A stretch of DNA of 64,000 bases. Origin: Calliphora vicina (lineage: Eukaryota > Arthropoda > Insecta > Diptera > Calliphoridae). Positions 12,758 through 23,915 of the stretch are shown piece by piece (positions within the stretch are counted from its first letter, which is position 1; the number at the start of each line of letters is the position of its first letter). The DNA lies in assembly GCF_958450345.1 (NCBI RefSeq), contig NC_088782.1:118468046-118532045 (forward strand), given 5' to 3'. The notes beneath the pieces are model-generated. The model was not told the DNA's origin. It did not search any database and saw nothing but the letters and a program-made list of their open reading frames with translations. The translations under genes were made by a program, and so were the position numbers.

Positions 12758-13749
12758 TTAAACTAGCTTAAATTTATGAATTTTACTTTTAATTAAAATT
12801 TCTTTAAACAAACAATTCTTTATTTTTTCTTTGCAGGTAATATTTTGATTACAATTTTTTAACTTTATGGGCCTTTTTCTTACATAACATATAAATAGAT
12901 TTCTATTAAAAAACTTCAGCATAGTTTACACAAGTATGTGTATCTAAATATCTCAGGTAAGTTATTTTGTAGAAAAACAATTTTCTTTTTATTATGATTT
13001 TTTTTGTTCTTTCCATAAACAATTTTCTAGCAAAATTTATAAACAGAATTTATTTACTGGCAATAAAAATAATAATATTTTTTCTATTTGCAAAACTAAA
13101 CATGTAGGAAATATTTACCAGTAAAGTGCACAAATTTATTTAAAATTTATTTTAAAAAATAACTTAAAATATTGTGTACTTTAGTGTACAATAATAGTAT
13201 TTAATAGAAATTTAAATACATTTTCTTACAAGATCTTAATATTCATGTATTATTTCCATATGAGATCTTTTGAAGTAAATATTTTTGCCAACAAATACTC
13301 ATCTACAGACATTTTAAACAAATATGAAATTCAAAACATTTGAATTTAATGCACACAACTGAAATTTAATACTATTGTAGTTTCAACATGAATAAAGTAC
13401 TTTTTGTGTACACTTTTCATCCCTGTTTATACTCTTAGATACAAGTAGCGTGTGAGAGAGAGAAAGGAAGTGTGTGCCAGTTAAAGTACTTGGATTTATG
13501 TGAGTATTTGTAGCCAAAAATATTTATTTTTCTAAAGATATATTATTCAAGTGCTTAAATTTATCCTTATAACAAAAGATGATTGTTTATTTGCAAAATT
13601 TATTTAAGGAGATTTTGATACATTTATTTCAAATATATTAATATGATTATTGTAAATAAGTAAATGGGTTTTTTGAGATATTAAGAAGACGCAAAAGACA
13701 AATAAATGTACATCAAATAAAAGTAATAAGACTCATTGCTATTTTCTTT
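12758..13749. other. AT-rich spacer with splice-like signals
   Basis: Non-tandem, strongly AT-rich. It contains the candidate noncoding exon described separately (12837-12956) and a GAGAGAGAGAAAGG run (about 13451-13464). No coding frame supported. Confidence 0.7.
12837..12956 (+). other. Candidate 120 bp noncoding exon or recursive splice point
   Basis: A pyrimidine-rich tract ends in TTTGCAG at 12830-12836, a good 3' splice site. Then 120 bp later comes CAG|GTAAGT (12954-12962), a full match to the metazoan 5' splice consensus. All three forward frames between them contain stop codons, so an exon here would be noncoding. The first site also reads CAG|GTAATA and the second CAG|GTAAGT, the juxtaposed 3'/5' arrangement of fly recursive (zero-length exon) splice sites; the second lacks a strong pyrimidine tract. 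Chance occurrence is quite possible in AT-rich DNA. Confidence 0.25.
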
Positions 13750-14082
13750 AAAAAAAACTGTCTTTGGAAGACAGTTTTCTTGTAGAAAGATGGCTTTGGA
13801 AGACAGTTTTCATATAGAAAAGTGTCTTTGTAAAACAGTTTTCTTATAGAAAACTGGCTTTGGAAGATAGTTTTCTTATAGAAAACTGGCTTTGGAAGAC
13901 AGTTTTCTTATAGAAAACTGGCTTTGGTAGATAGTTTTCTTATAGAAAACTGACTTTGGAAGATAGTTTTCTTATAGAAAACTGGCTTTGGAAGACAGTT
14001 TTCTTATAGAAAACTGGCTTTGGAAGATAGTTTTTTATAGAAAACTGGCTTTGGAAGACAGTTTTCTTATAGTTTTATTATA
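13750..14082 (-). repeat. Family B array, inverted block
   Basis: About ten 32 bp units of CTTTGGAAGACAGTTTTC plus TTATAGAAAACTGG, with GATAG/GACAG and GGCTTT/TGTCTTT variants. The dyad GTCTTTGGAAGAC has a GG/CC centre specific to this locus. At 14060-14090 the array flips through an irregular TTTTCTTATAGTTTTATTAT junction. Confidence 0.95.
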
Positions 14083-16222
14083 GAAAACTGTCTTCCAAAG
14101 CCAGTTTTCTATAAGAAAACTGTCTTCCAAAGACACTTTTGTATAAGAAAACTGTCTTCCAAAGACACTTTTCTATAAGAAAACTGTCTTCCAAAGACAC
14201 TTTTGTATAAGAAAACTGTCTTCCAAAGACACTTTTCTATAAGAAAACTGTCTTCCAAAGACACTTTTGTATAAGAAAACTGTCTTCCAAAGACACTTTT
14301 CTATAAGAAAACTGTCTTCCAAAGACACTTTTCTATAAGAAAACTGTCTTCCAAAGACACTTTTGTATAAGAAAACTGTCTTCCAAAGACACTTTTCTAT
14401 AAGAAAACTGTCTTCCAAAGACACTTTTCTATAAGAAAACTGTCTTCCAAAGACACTTTTCTATAAGAAAACTGTCTTCCAAAGACACTTTTCTATAAGA
14501 AAACTGTCTTCCAAAGACACTTTTCTATAAGAAAACTGTCTTCCAAAGACACTTTTCTATAAGAAAACTGTCTTCCAAAGACACTTTTCTATAAGAAAAC
14601 TGTCTTCCAAAGACACTTTTCTATAAGAAAACTGTCTTCCAAAGACACTTTTCTATAAGAAAACTGTCTTCCAAAGACACTTTTCTATAAGAAAACTGTC
14701 TTCCAAAGACACTTTTCTATAAGAAAACTGTCTTCCAAAGACACTTTTCTATAAGAAAACTGTCTTCCAAAGACACTTTTCTATAAGAAAACTGTCTTCC
14801 AAAGACACTTTTCTATAAGAAAACTGTCTTCCAAAGACACTTTTCTATAAGAAAACTGTCTTCCAAAGACACTTTTCTATAAGAAAACTGTCTTCCAAAG
14901 ACACTTTTCTATAAGAAAACTGTCTTCCAAAGACACTTTTCTATAAGAAAACTGTCTTCCAAAGACACTTTTCTATAAGAAAACTGTCTTCCAAAGACAC
15001 TTTTCTATAAGAAAACTGTCTTCCAAAGACACTTTTCTATAAGAAAACTGTCTTCCAAAGACACTTTTCTATAAGAAAACTGTCTTCCAAAGACACTTTT
15101 CTATAAGAAAACTGTCTTCCAAAGACACTTTTCTATAAGAAAACTGTCTTCCAAAGACACTTTTCTATAAGAAAACTGTCTTCCAAAGACACTTTTCTAT
15201 AAGAAAACTGTCTTCCAAAGACACTTTTCTATAAGAAAACTGTCTTCCAAAGACACTTTTCTATAAGAAAACTGTCTTCCAAAGACACTTTTCTATAAGA
15301 AAACTGTCTTCCAAAGACACTTTTCTATAAGAAAACTGTCTTCCAAAGACACTTTTCTATAAGAAAACTGTCTTCCAAAGACACTTTTCTATAAGAAAAC
15401 TGTCTTCCAAAGACACTTTTCTATAAGAAAACTGTCTTCCAAAGACACTTTTCTATAAGAAAACTGTCTTCCAAAGACACTTTTCTATAAGAAAACTGTC
15501 TTCCAAAGACACTTTTCTATAAGAAAACTGTCTTCCAAAGACACTTTTCTATAAGAAAACTGTCTTCCAAAGACACTTTTCTATAAGAAAACTGTCTTCC
15601 AAAGACACTTTTCTATAAGAAAACTGTCTTCCAAAGACACTTTTCTATAAGAAAACTGTCTTCCAAAGACACTTTTCTATAAGAAAACTGTCTTCCAAAG
15701 ACACTTTTCTATAAGAAAACTGTCTTCCAAAGACACTTTTCTATAAGAAAACTGTCTTCCAAAGACACTTTTCTATAAGAAAACTGTCTTCCAAAGACAC
15801 TTTTCTATAAGAAAACTGTCTTCCAAAGACACTTTTCTATAAGAAAACTGTCTTCCAAAGACACTTTTCTATAAGAAAACTGTCTTCCAAAGACACTTTT
15901 CTATAAGAAAACTGTCTTCCAAAGACACTTTTCTATAAGAAAACTGTCTTCCAAAGACACTTTTCTATAAGAAAACTGTCTTCCAAAGACACTTTTCTAT
16001 AAGAAAACTGTCTTCCAAAGACACTTTTCTATAAGAAAACTGTCTTCCAAAGACACTTTTCTATAAGAAAACTGTCTTCCAAAGACACTTTTCTATAAGA
16101 AAACTGTCTTCCAAAGACACTTTTCTATAAGAAAACTGTCTTCCAAAGACACTTTTCTATAAGAAAACTGTCTTCCAAAGACACTTTTCTATAAGAAAAC
16201 TGTCTTCCAAAGACAGTCTTCC
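14083..16222 (+). repeat. Family B array, forward near-identical block
   Basis: About 66 units of 32 bp (CTGTCTTCCAAAGACAC plus TTTTCTATAAGAAAA). The first third alternates TTTTCTATAAG with TTTTGTATAAG; the remainder, about 14430-16200, is essentially uniform. It is the reverse complement of the 13750-14082 block, sharing the GGAAGAC/GTCTTCC centre, so the two form a head-to-head pair. The open frame on the minus strand near 14173-14424 is a repeat artefact. Confidence 0.97.
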
Positions 16223-16290
16223 AAAGATTGTCTTTTCGTAAAGACAGTTTCCTTATAGAAAAGTGTCTGTAGTTTTCTATAGAAAGGAGT
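16223..16290 (-). repeat. Diverged inverted B units at array end
   Basis: After a short direct duplication (CAGTCTTCCAAAGATTGTC) the orientation reverts (GTAAAGACAGTTTCC, TTATAGAAAAGTGTC) for about two diverged units before grading into family C. Confidence 0.75.
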
Positions 16291-16455
16291 CTTATTTGTT
16301 AAGTTTTCTTTAGAAAAATTTGTTAATTGATAAGTTTAACTTAAAAAAATTATCTTATTATTTGAGTTTTCTATAGATTAGTGTTTTATTTGCTAAGTTT
16401 TCCCTAGAAACGAGTCTAATTTGCCTATTTTTCTAGTTATTTCCATAGAAATGTG
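16275..16455 (+). repeat. Degenerate 31-32 bp repeat (family C)
   Basis: About six diverged units of TTTTCTATAGAAA plus a GAGTCTTATTTGCTAAG-like segment. It shares the TTCTATAGAAA core with A and B but has a distinct second half, so it looks like an older relative decaying at the array margin. Confidence 0.65.
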
Positions 16456-16694
16456 TCACTGCTCTTGCCGTTAAGAGCAAATATTTTCTTTTTCAAATGT
16501 TTGCTTTCTCTTTTTATGTAAAACATAGCATTACCTAGAATTCCTATTTATTTACTTCCCCATTAGCCACATTATTTAGAAGTTTTTTTGTTATTTAACC
16601 CTTAACCACAACAAGTGGTTGTTGGAGCCCACTTCACAGCAACATCTTTAAACAATTGACTTGAATTTTTGACTCTTTTTTCTAGCATACTCTT

Positions 16695-16737
16695 AGAGAG
16701 AGTGAGAGAGTTCTTTGTTTTGTTTTTCCTATAAAAG
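16695..16737 (+). promoter_or_regulatory. Possible GAGA-TATA promoter element
   Basis: AGAGAGAGTGAGAGAG at 16695-16710 resembles GAGA-factor sites and is followed 19 bp later by TATAAAAG at 16730-16737. I see no good initiator (TCAKTY) about 30 bp downstream and no gene, so this is suggestive only. Confidence 0.2.
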
Positions 16738-16968
16738 TTCTCTGGCTATTTATTGCTGGTTGTTTGTTTTGCTATCAAAATTCGCATCTTTTGCCGGTTG
16801 AAATGTGTGAAAGCAACAAAAAAATAAATAAAAAATGGTGGGTGTGTGTGTAACTGTGAATGAATGTTTTTCATCGTGTTTTTATATAGAACATTTACGA
16901 AGTCATAACGAAGCGACGAAGTTAGTACAGAGTGTAATATTAATATGCCTCTTTTTTGGTAAAGCTTT

Positions 16969-17249
16969 TGTTGTTGTTGTTGTTTTCTATATGTTTGTTT
17001 GTAGGGATGTAGCTGTAATCGGCTTTTTGTTTTTGTAGTTAGAGGAGTCAAGTATTTATTTAGTTTATTTTTTGTTGTTGTTGTTGCTGTTAGTTCCTAA
17101 ACATTATAAAATATGGTTGGTGTTGTTGTTGATGTTGCTGTTGTTGCTGTTGTTTTTCCGTGTGTTTATTTGTTTGATATTTTTTTTGTTCCTAATAAAA
17201 ACGATGAGATGATGATTACAAAGTGATGACGATGCTGCTGCTGCTGCTT
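16969..17249. repeat. Cluster of GTT and CTG trinucleotide repeats
   Basis: (GTT)n at 16969-16984, 17072-17085 and 17119-17155 (mixed GTTGTTGATGTTGCTG), and (CTG)n at about 17231-17247. On the minus strand these read as CAA and CAG repeats of the type common in fly 5' UTRs and opa-like tracts. No coding frame is preserved across the cluster. Confidence 0.8.
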
Positions 17250-18540
17250 TTGGGGCTGCACTCCAATTTTGTGTAGCCAGTTGCCGCTAAGAACTCAAAC
17301 TGTACGGTTGTATCTCTTTATTTTACGTTGCGAATAAATTTAACTTCTTCTTCCTACGAAATTCGGGTTGAACAATTCGTTTTGGTTCCGTTTCCTTGTT
17401 AAACTCTGTTGGTTTTTTGTACTTTAATAACGTTTTTCCTTGTGATAAAGGAAGCGTGTATCTCCGTGTGTTTGTCTTCTAATGTTTTATTGTGTTTTCG
17501 TGGTACTATTTTTGACTTTTTAGTTGGAAAATATATAATTTTTTTGTGTGTGTGATTCCTGGCAAACTCTGGTTTTTATATAAAACGTGTGGTTTAGTTC
17601 TTATGGCTGGTTAAATACGATGCACCAAATATAAAAACGAAAAAAGAAAAAAACATATTTGACGCCTTTTTGTCTAGAGAGTGTTGTACAAGGCAGCCGC
17701 CACAACAACAATGAATAGAAAATCCAGCAAAAAAATATAATTCCAACAAATTTTTTTAATATGACCAAGTTAATAAATGTTTTTTGGCACAATTTAAGTG
17801 GGTGAATTTGGGGCTGTACAGTTTCTTAAAACTTTAAAGTTTAAACTCAAAAATAAATAAAACTTCCTCAAGTGTCTAAAACTAGAAGCGTCAGTCTATA
17901 AAATAAATTGCTGTAAAAACGGAAACTATATGCAATCAATTTATTGGCTTTGTATTTAAACTACTTAAATAAATAATAAATTATACTGACTCTAAACAAA
18001 TAAATTTTATTTAAAAAAAAAGCCAGATAAACAAAAATCTAAAAAGTCAATATTAAAGACAAATAATAAAAGCAATCTTCACAATTATAATAAAACCAAA
18101 CTTCCTAAGTAAATTAAAAAAAAAAAATATTAAGAAAAAGTTAACAAAATATTACAAACAAATCGACTAAGATAACGAAATCTTTAAGAAAATATTACAC
18201 AAATAAACAAATATTAAAACAAACAAAAAAATCAAAAATTTTTCTAACAAATAGTTCAACAAATATAATAATTTTTCCATAAATTACAGAAAATAAAAGG
18301 TAAATTTTATTTTAAACATGTTTCTTTGTGTGTTTTAGCAGAAATGCATAGAAATTTTCTTTAAAAATAAAAAAAACGAAAATTGTTAAATAATGACAAC
18401 TATTAAATAACAAAATAAATATTTAGAAACTATTACAAGGGTATTAAATAAATGAAATTAGAAATAAGATAAAAATAAAAGAATAATAAAGGAATTATAG
18501 CTACAAATAGTAAAAAATATTGCCTACTTTTAGGCATAAT

Positions 18541-19690
18541 AAAATTTCTATAAGAAAACTGTCTTTACAAAAAGACAAGTTTTCTATAAGAGAAATTTTC
18601 TATAAGAAATCTGTCTTTACAAAGACAATTTTCCATAATAGAAAACTTGTCTTGTAAAAGACAGGTTTTCTTATAGAAAACTTGTCTTGTAAAAGACAGG
18701 TTTTCTTATAGAAAACTTGTCTTGTAAAAGACAGGTTTTCTTATAGAAAACTTGTCTTGTAAAAGACAGGTTTTCTTATAGAAAACTTGTCTTGTAAAAG
18801 ACAGGTTTTCTTATAGAAAACTTGTCTTGTAAAAGACAGGTTTTCTTATAGAAAACATGTATTGTCAAAGACAAGAAAACCTGTCTTTTACAAGACAAGT
18901 TTTCTATAAGAAAACCTGTCTTTTTGTAAAGACAGTTTTCCATTATGGAAAATTGTCTTTGTAAAGACAGTTTTCTTATAGAAAATTGTCTTTTTGTAAA
19001 GACAGTTTTCTTATAGAAAATTGTCTTTTTGTAAAGACAGTTTTCTTATAGAAAATTGTCTTTTTGTAAAGACAGTTTTCTTATAGAAAATTGTCTTTTT
19101 GTAAAGACAGTTTTCTTATAGAAAATTGTCTTTTTGTAAAGACAGTTTTCTTATAGAAAATTGTCTTTTTGTAAAGACAGTTTTCTTATAGAAAATTGTC
19201 TTTTTGTAAAGACAGTTTTCTTATAGAAAATTGTCTTTTTGTAAAGACAGTTTTCTTATAGAAAATTGTCTTTTTGTAAAGACAGTTTTCTTATAGAAAA
19301 TTGTCTTTTTGTAAAGACAGTTTTCTTATAGAAAATTGTCTTTTTGTAAAGACAGTTTTCTTATAGAAAATTGTCTTTTTGTAAAGACAGTTTTCTTATA
19401 GAAAATTGTCTTTTTGTAAAGACAGTTTTCTTATAGAAAATTGTCTTTTTGTAAAGACAGTTTTCTTATAGAAAATTGTCTTTTTGTAAAGACAGTTTTC
19501 TTATAGAAAATTGTCTTTTTGTAAAGACAGTTTTCTTATAGAAAATTGTCTTTTTGTAAAGACAGTTTTCTTATAGAAAATTGTCTTTTTGTAAAGACAG
19601 AAAATTGTCTTTCGTCTTGTCTTTTACAAGACAAGTTTTCTATAAGAAAACCTGTCTTTTTACAAGACAAGTTTTCTATAAGAAGTTAAA
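18541..19690. repeat. Family B array with alternating orientation
   Basis: The order is forward (18541-18650), inverted 35 bp units CTTGTCTTGTAAAAGACAGG (18651-18860), forward (18861-18925), about 19 inverted 35 bp units TTGTCTTTTTGTAAAGACAG (18926-19605), then forward (19606-19690). The dyad has lengthened from GTCTTGTAAAGAC to GTCTTTTTGTAAAGAC, so the period is 35 bp rather than 32. Every block boundary lies in or beside a GTCTT..AAGAC or TTTTCTATA core. Confidence 0.95.
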
Positions 19691-20186
19691 AAAGTTACCT
19701 TCATGGGGTGGAGAAAAGTACACAAATTTAGGTTTTGCCCAATTTCTCCCCAAAAAGGTGCGAATTTTAAAAAAGTACCAAAGACTTGTCTCTTCATTTT
19801 TGAAATGAATAGATATGCACTCTAAATATTCATTGTATCTGTATTAGTTTAGAATTTTTAGTTTTTAGAAAAACTTATTTTATGAAAAAAGTACCAAAAA
19901 TATAAATTTTATCCCTTAAAGTTTTGAATTTCCAAAAAGTACCAAAATTTAGTTTTTCTTATTTTGTGATTAATTAATGAATAAGATTTTAAATGTATGT
20001 CTATGTTTATAGGTTTAAAAGGTACCTTCATAGGGTGGCAAAAAAATAGTACCAAATTTGAATTTTACCCAATTTATCCCCTAAAAGTTACGAATTTCAA
20101 AAAAGTACCAAAGACCTGTCTGTTCATTTTTAAAATAAATAAAGATGCATTTTAAATATTCATTGTATCTGTATTAGTTTAGAAGA
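19685..20186 (+). repeat. Direct duplication of a 165-175 bp module
   Basis: Both copies share GTTACCTTCAT.GGGTGG, TTTT.CCCAATTT.TCCCC, AAAAAAGTACCAAAGAC and ATTCATTGTATCTGTATTAG in the same order; the partial match between them (19884-19945: AAAAAGTACCAAAA) suggests a third, decayed copy. It abuts family B. It may be part of a nonautonomous transposon, but I see no terminal repeats. Confidence 0.75.
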
Positions 20187-21029
20187 TATAAGGTTACCGA
20201 TTTTACCCGTTTTTACCCGAATTTCCAAATATGTCTTATTAGTGAATCTACATAAGAGGAAAGGATGCTATATTTTCTCTACAATTCCTAGCCCTGCTTA
20301 TTAATCATTTATTCTCTTTGAGAACAAAAAAAAAAAACTTAAGCAGAAATTACAATATTTTTTTTTTTTTTATTTTTTTTGTTGTTACCAGTAAATTACT
20401 GTAATGAATTTTAAATAGTTTAACAAACAATACTAGCTCCTCTCAAAAACAAGAGTCAAGAATTAAATAAAGGCAAAAACAACAAAACTTTGCCATTAAA
20501 ACCATTTACAAATGTAGATGCCACAACTCTTTTACAGATATTCAATGCTACGCTAAAATAAAGTTAACTTTACAAAACAAAACTTTCAGCCAATACTACT
20601 TACATGCTTACACTTATAAAGTAATAAATAAAAAAGAATAACTAACTAACAAACTTTTACATTAGAACACAAAAAAGAGCAAAGCTCAGACTCTGAAACA
20701 AACAAAAAAAAAAATCATTAAACAATTAACAAAAGGTTTCATTTCAGGCATTATAACAATACTAAAACTAAAACTCCAAACTATCTAAATACTTTTATCT
20801 TTAGTTTTTTTGTATTTAACAGCTAGTTAAATAAATAGCCACCAAATAACAGTGGAATATTGGGGAAACAAATTAACAAATTGCTATAAAAACTAATAGA
20901 TTTTTATAGAATCTTTTATAAATAATTTAAACCAGAATTAATCGCACTTCCTTTAAACGAATATTAAATAAATGAATATTTTGGTTAAAAGAAAAACTTC
21001 AGTATTAGTCTTAAGTTTGTCATAGCATT
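19691..21029. other. AT-rich spacer with a duplicated module
   Basis: It contains two diverged copies of a 165-175 bp module (19685-19850 and 20012-20186) and AT-rich sequence after about 20290 with poly-T/poly-A runs (20310-20385). No gene recognised. Confidence 0.7.
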
Positions 21030-21500
21030 TGTAATTTCTATATTTTTCATTTGCGATCCCTAAAATATATATATTCTGGATCGTTATTGATAATGGTGAA
21101 AATATAACCCTGTCCGTTTGTCCATCTGTATGTTGAAATCAGCTTTCCTTAGCCACCAAATATCATACATACTTGATTCATACATCAATATAAACGCTAT
21201 AGTCCCGGTTAGCTTGCTATTTAAAATCTATAAAATCGGCCCATAAATGGCTGAGATATAAGCAAAAAACCACGACCACCTCGTTTTGTTTAAACCTATT
21301 TTTGATCTCAATATATCTGGATTACCAAGTCATTAATATAGACAATATGGATATCAAATGTTAGATATTTCCAAGACCTATCCAATGACGTATAAAAAGC
21401 CATAGTAATGTGGAACCACAATAGGTCAAAATCTGAAAAAATATTTTTTAACCCGAATTTTTTTTCACCAAAAAATTTTTTTTTTTTAACAAAAAATATT
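21030..21500 (+). mobile_element. Dispersed repeat copy 1 (unclassified, probably nonautonomous)
   Basis: This matches the inverted copy at 45280-45710 over about 430 bp with many small differences. Shared segments include CATCTGTATGTTGAAATCA, TATAGTCCCGGTTAG (diverged in copy 2), TGGCTGAGATATAAGCAAAA, ATATGGATATC and GGTCAAAATC. Similar sequence is, from memory, widespread in higher flies, but I cannot name the family. I see no terminal inverted repeats, target-site duplications or coding capacity. Its 3' T-rich tail sits directly next to a family B array. Confidence 0.75.
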
Positions 21501-21530
21501 TTCAATTTTTATTTGGAAATATACTTTAAT

Positions 21531-22096
21531 GTCTTAAACAAGACAATTTTCTATATAGAACACTGTCTTAATAACAAGACAATTTTCTATATAGAAAACT
21601 GTCTTAATAACAAGACAATTTTCTATATAGAAAAACTGTCTTAAACAAGACAATTTTCTATATAGAAAAACTGTCTTAAACAAGACAATTTTCTATATAG
21701 AAAAACTGTCTTAAACAAGACAATTTTCTATATAGAAAAACTGTCTTAAACAAGACAATTTTCTATATAGAAAAACTGTCTTAAACAAGACAATTTTCTA
21801 TATAGAAAAACTGTCTTAAACAAGACAATTTTCTATATAGAAAAACTGTCTTAAACAAGACAATTTTCTATATAGAAAAACTGTCTTAAACAAGACAATT
21901 TTCTATATAGAAAAACTGTCTTAAACAAGACAATTTTCTATATAGAAAACTGTCTTAAACAAGACAATTTTCTATATAGAAAACTGTCTTAAACAAGACA
22001 ATTTTCTATATAGAAAACTGTCTTAAACAAGACAATTTTCTATATAGAAAAACTGTCTTAAACAAGACAATTTTCTATATAGAAAACTGTTTTGTC
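21531..22096 (+). repeat. Family B array, forward, 34-35 bp units
   Basis: About 16 units of GTCTTAAACAAGACAATTTT plus CTATATAGAAAAACT. The core is here TTTTCTATATAGAAAA, a perfect palindrome, and the second dyad is GTCTTAAACAAGAC. Units have 34 or 35 bp depending on an AAAA/AAAAA run. Confidence 0.97.
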
Positions 22097-22564
22097 TGGG
22101 CTGAATTCGATTCACTGTTCATATGGCCACCTTCATTTTGCTCTGCAGTCTACAAAATTGCTGGAATTAGTTTTTGGTGTAAACTAAATATTCGCTTATA
22201 GATTTTTACTACACACATACTCGTGACTCAAACTAATAAAATCATTATAAGCCAAACAAAACAAAAAGTTGATTTTATTTTTAGATTTTTAAAAACGAAA
22301 TTGTTGTGCAGCAGCAGCAGCAATAGATAGTAAATAAAATCAATTTAGTTTTATAATGAAAAGTTTTGTAATTTTCCATCAACAGCAACAGTGAATAACT
22401 ATAGACTTAATATAAAATGGTTTTAATTTTTATTAGAAACAGAGGTGGAGCCAAATAGAGGGATATTTTCAAGATTGATTTACAAATTTTTAATGAAAAT
22501 CAGAGATGTAAGTAAAAATCTATTTCTTTTTTAAGTTTCAATCATGAGTCTTTATCAATTTTTA
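22097..22564. other. AT-rich spacer
   Basis: Non-tandem. It contains a short CAG run (22306-22321). Nothing else recognised. Confidence 0.7.
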
Positions 22565-23915
22565 CTGAAACCTTAATCGTAGTAGAACTAAGCTAAACTA
22601 CAATCGTAGAAGAGACGTTTAAACAGTCTCTTCTCTCCTTTCTACAGACTAGCTGGAGCCTCAAACTTAGCTCAATCTAAAGTCCTAATAAAGCTTTAAT
22701 CGTGGGTGCTTCTAAAGCCTTAGTTAAGCTTCAGTCATAGGACTTCCTAAAGTCTTAGTTAAATTTCAATCGTTGGTCTTCTTAAAGTTTAGTTAAGCTA
22801 CAATTGAAGGTCTTTCTAAAGTCTTACTTAAGCTTCAGTCGTAGGTCTTTCTGAATCCTTAGTTAATCCTCAATCGTAGGTTTTTCTAAAGTCTTAGTTA
22901 AGCTTTAATCGAAGGCCTTCCTAAAGTTTAGTTAAGCTACAATCGAAGGTCTTTCTAAAGTTACTTACGCTTCAGTCGTAGGTCCTTAGTTAATCCTAAA
23001 TCGTAGGTTTATCTAAAGTCTTAGTTAAGCTTTAATCGAAGGTCATTATATAGCCTTTGTTAAACATCGATTGTAGCTCTTTTTAAAGACTTACTTATGT
23101 CTTAGCTAAGCTTCAATCGTAGATCGTTTAAAGTCTCACTTTAGCTTCAGCCGTAGGTCTTTCTGAAGCCTTAGTTAAGCCTCAATCGTAAGTCTTTCTA
23201 AAGTCTTGGTAATCATTAGTCTTTCTAAAGTCTTAACTGAGCTTCAATCGTAGGACTTCCTAAAGTCTTAGTTAAACTTCAATCGTAGGTCCTTATAAAG
23301 TATCAGTTAATCTTCAATCGTATGTCTTCCCAAAGTTTAGTTAAGCTTCAATCATAGGACTTCCTAAAGTTTAGTTAAGCTTCAATCGTCGGTCTTTTTA
23401 AAGCCTTAATTAAACTTCAGTCTTAGCTCTTTCTGAGGCCTTAGTTAATCTTCAATCGTAGGTCTTCCTAAAGTCTTACTAAAGCCTCAATCGTAGGTCT
23501 TCCTAAAGTCTCTCTAAAGCCTCAATCAAAGGTCTTCCTAAAGTCTCAATCATAGGTCTTCCTAAATCCACAATCTTAGGTCTTCTTAAAGTCTTTCTAA
23601 AGCCTCAATCATAGGTCTTCCTAAAGTCTTACTAAAGCCTTAATCGCAGGTCTTCCTAAAGTCTTATTAAAGCCTCAATCATAAGTCTTTCTAAAGTCTC
23701 ACTAAAGCCTCTTTCGTAGGTCTTTCTAAAGTCTTACTAAAGCCTCAATCAAAGGTCTTCCTAAAGTCTTACTAAAGACTCAATCGTAGGTCTTCCTAAA
23801 GTCTCTCTAAAGTCTCAATCGTAGGCCTTCCTAAAGTCTTACTAAAGCCTCAATAGTAGGTCTTCCTAAAGACTCTCTAAAGCCTCAATCGTAGGTCTTC
23901 CTAAAGCCTCTTTCG
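22565..23915 (+). repeat. Family D 35 bp array (first block)
   Basis: About 38 diverged 35 bp units with the order CTAAAGTCTTA, GTTAAGCTTCAATCGTAGGT, CTT. The left part uses GTTAAGCTTCAATCG and is the most diverged; units after about 23440 use ACTAAAGCCTCAATCG and are cleaner. It ends at CCTCTTTCGG and joins the palindrome family P directly. Confidence 0.95.

Larger units (their letters stand above)
16456..18540. other. Spacer with UTR-like simple sequence
   Basis: The least AT-rich non-repeat stretch in the left half. It includes GTT/CTG microsatellites, a GAGA plus TATA arrangement, and a region that on the minus strand resembles fly 5' UTR sequence (CAACAAC and CAGCAAC runs, 16960-17300). 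From about 17830 it becomes A-rich low-complexity DNA. The 101-codon minus-strand frame (17051-16746) includes a five-glutamine run from the CAA repeat and shows no domain; I do not call it a gene. Confidence 0.6.

Noticed and set aside
10945..16222. CRISPR-like array appearance (about 32 bp repeats)
   Set aside because: Units are contiguous with no unique spacers, and the context is eukaryotic.
16746..17051. 101-codon minus-strand frame with a glutamine run
   Set aside because: The Q-run is a CAA microsatellite; the rest has no recognisable domain and overlaps a plus-strand frame of similar quality.
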